The notes below the pieces were generated by a model that worked only from the letters and a program-made list of their open reading frames with translations, was not told the DNA's origin and did no database searches. Positions 50,609-51,632 of a DNA stretch of 51,632 bases are shown here, piece by piece. The position numbers and the translations under genes are program-made. Numbering within the stretch: the first letter of the stretch is position 1; every line of letters starts with the position of its first letter. Source of the DNA: UBA6016 sp964568395 (GTDB lineage: Bacteria > Campylobacterota > Campylobacteria > Campylobacterales > UBA6016); contig CAZMPN010000013.1 of the NCBI GenBank assembly GCA_964568395.1, positions 1 through 51,632 on the forward strand. Reading direction: 5' to 3'.

Positions 50609-51632
50609 AGAGTTTTTGGCAAAACACAAAAAGCCTCTCGGCGTTATAGCTATATGCGGCGTAATTTTTATAGTGCTGGGCCTCTACGCCGCATTTAGGG
50701 ACAACTCGCCGATAATCAGCTACGATAGGCTGGGCTCCATGGTGGCGCATAAAGAGATCAAGCGAGCAGTTGTATCGTCCCAATATATCTATGTCTATAC
50801 CGACAAGGGGACGTTCTCTATCCAAAAAACGGACAAGGCTCAAGAGCTGGTGCTCTCGGCGGTGCCTATAGAGCATAGCTTTGAATTTTTGCCGTTTTTG
50901 CTCTTCTCCGTCATATCTCTGTCCGTTTTTGCGCTTATTTGGAAGGTGGCCAGCGGGTATCTAAACAAAAAAGCCAGCTACGGTGTCATCAAGGCCGGGA
51001 TGTCGAGGCAGGGGCATGGCGCAGATATGCCAAAAGAGCAGGTTTATGAGATCAAAAGCCCTCTCAAGTTTACGGATATCGCCGGGGTAGACGAAGCGAA
51101 AAACGAACTCGAAGAGATAGTCGAGTTTCTTAAAAATCCGAAGCTATTTAAATCCAAGAATATCCATATGCCAAAAGGCGTTTTGCTGGTAGGGCCTCCC
51201 GGGGTAGGTAAGACGCTGCTGGCAAGGGCCGTGGCAGGAGAAGCCGGCGTGCCGTTTTTTTATAAAAGCGCGGCTACTTTCGTAGAGCTTTATGTCGGGG
51301 TAGGCGCGAAAAGGGTTAACGAGCTGTTTGCGGCGGCCAAGAAGAAGGCTCCGTCTATTATATTCATAGACGAGATAGACGCCATCGGAAAGAGCAGGGG
51401 AGGTGCGGCTTCCGGAGAGAGGGAGGCTACGCTAAACCAGCTTCTGGTCGAAATGGACGGCTTTGAGGGCAGTAGCGGCGTTATAGTGGTCGCCGCTACG
51501 AATAAGATGGATATCTTGGATGAGGCGCTCCTTCGGGCCGGCAGGTTCGACAGGCGCGTATTTGTGGAGCTGCCCGATGCGGCCGGCAGGGAAGAGATTT
51601 TGAAAATATACCTCAAGAACAAGAAGCACAGC
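50601..51632 (+). CDS. ftsH: FtsH-type AAA+ membrane protease (3' truncated by the window)
   Basis: 344 residues are visible and the frame stays open to the last base; the M41 zinc protease part lies beyond the window. Two membrane helices (about 12-31 and 97-115) flank a small periplasmic domain. AAA motifs: Walker A GPPGVGKT (198-205), pore loop with Tyr231-Val-Gly instead of the common Phe-Val-Gly, Walker B IFIDEID (255-260), and the second-region LRAGRFDRR. The N-terminal part is shorter and diverged, so it could be a second FtsH paralogue. Confidence 0.88.
   Translation, partial: MIREFLAKHKKPLGVIAICGVIFIVLGLYAAFRDNSPIISYDRLGSMVAHKEIKRAVVSSQYIYVYTDKGTFSIQKTDKAQELVLSAVPIEHSFEFLPFLLFSVISLSVFALIWKVASGYLNKKASYGVIKAGMSRQGHGADMPKEQVYEIKSPLKFTDIAGVDEAKNELEEIVEFLKNPKLFKSKNIHMPKGVLLVGPPGVGKTLLARAVAGEAGVPFFYKSAATFVELYVGVGAKRVNELFAAAKKKAPSIIFIDEIDAIGKSRGGAASGEREATLNQLLVEMDGFEGSSGVIVVAATNKMDILDEALLRAGRFDRRVFVELPDAAGREEILKIYLKNKKHS

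Noticed and set aside
1..51632. CRISPR arrays, insertion sequences, prophage or integrative elements
   Set aside because: No repeated spacer-sized units, transposase or integrase genes, or tRNA-linked direct repeats were seen; genes are housekeeping or transport with continuous synteny.

Overview
The window looks like chromosomal DNA of a free-living member of the Campylobacterota (Epsilonproteobacteria; Sulfurimonas/Sulfurovum-like). The case rests on gene order and on several lineage-typical genes. The block yajC-secD-secF-leuS-lptE-folC-M23 peptidase-bactofilin-mfd matches the order I remember from Helicobacter pylori and Campylobacter. Other lineage markers are acpS beside fliL, a MagIII-type glycosylase, a COG3400 TrkA-like protein, a split Aer-like PAS/MCP pair, and a 57-residue Cys-rich ORF ahead of mltA. 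Genes are packed tightly with many 1-40 nt overlaps, and TTG and GTG starts are common. I see no tRNA, rRNA, CRISPR array, insertion sequence, prophage or integron.

Layout: 1-2560 (+) folD (5' truncated), lepB, a site-2 protease and a DUF2892 protein. 2575-3696 (-) dnaJ. 3778-4347 (+) recR. 4344-8643 (-) a DMT permease, mtaB, the 57-aa ORF, mltA and a lipoprotein. 8688-10782 (+) a phosphoribosyltransferase, a small acidic protein, a DHH phosphoesterase and a small membrane protein. 10797-13299 (-) pstCAB without pstS. 13493-15880 (-) a receiver/PP2C/kinase fusion followed by its likely STAS partner. 15958-18335 (+) argD, a MidA-type methyltransferase and thiS. 18314-20616 (-) an Aer-like PAS protein, a soluble MCP, fliL and acpS. 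20694-21965 (-) lnt. 21948-37499 (+) one unbroken run of 15 genes from yajC to a class II photolyase. 37471-38293 a divergent pair: a degenerate receiver (-) and a small HTH-like protein (+). 38485-44053 (+) SulP, DUF389, NhaA and NhaD. 44050-46553 (-) tgt, an unknown protein and a cNMP-like domain. 46688 to the end (+) the COG3400 protein, aroB, an MscS channel and an FtsH-type protease cut by the window edge.

How the genes fit together: the long + strand run links protein export, LPS assembly, cell shape (M23 peptidase plus bactofilin) and DNA repair (Mfd, MagIII, photolyase). The most interesting module is the four-gene transporter operon at 38485-44053. A BicA-like SulP anion transporter, a DUF389 membrane protein and two different Na+/H+ antiporters are co-transcribed behind a leader of about 160 nt with potential secondary structure. 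I infer Na+-coupled bicarbonate uptake with sodium recycling, which would suit an autotroph using the reductive TCA cycle; this is not proven. The second notable module is the self-contained partner-switch pair at 13493-15880, in which receiver, phosphatase and anti-sigma-type kinase are fused in one chain next to a STAS antagonist.
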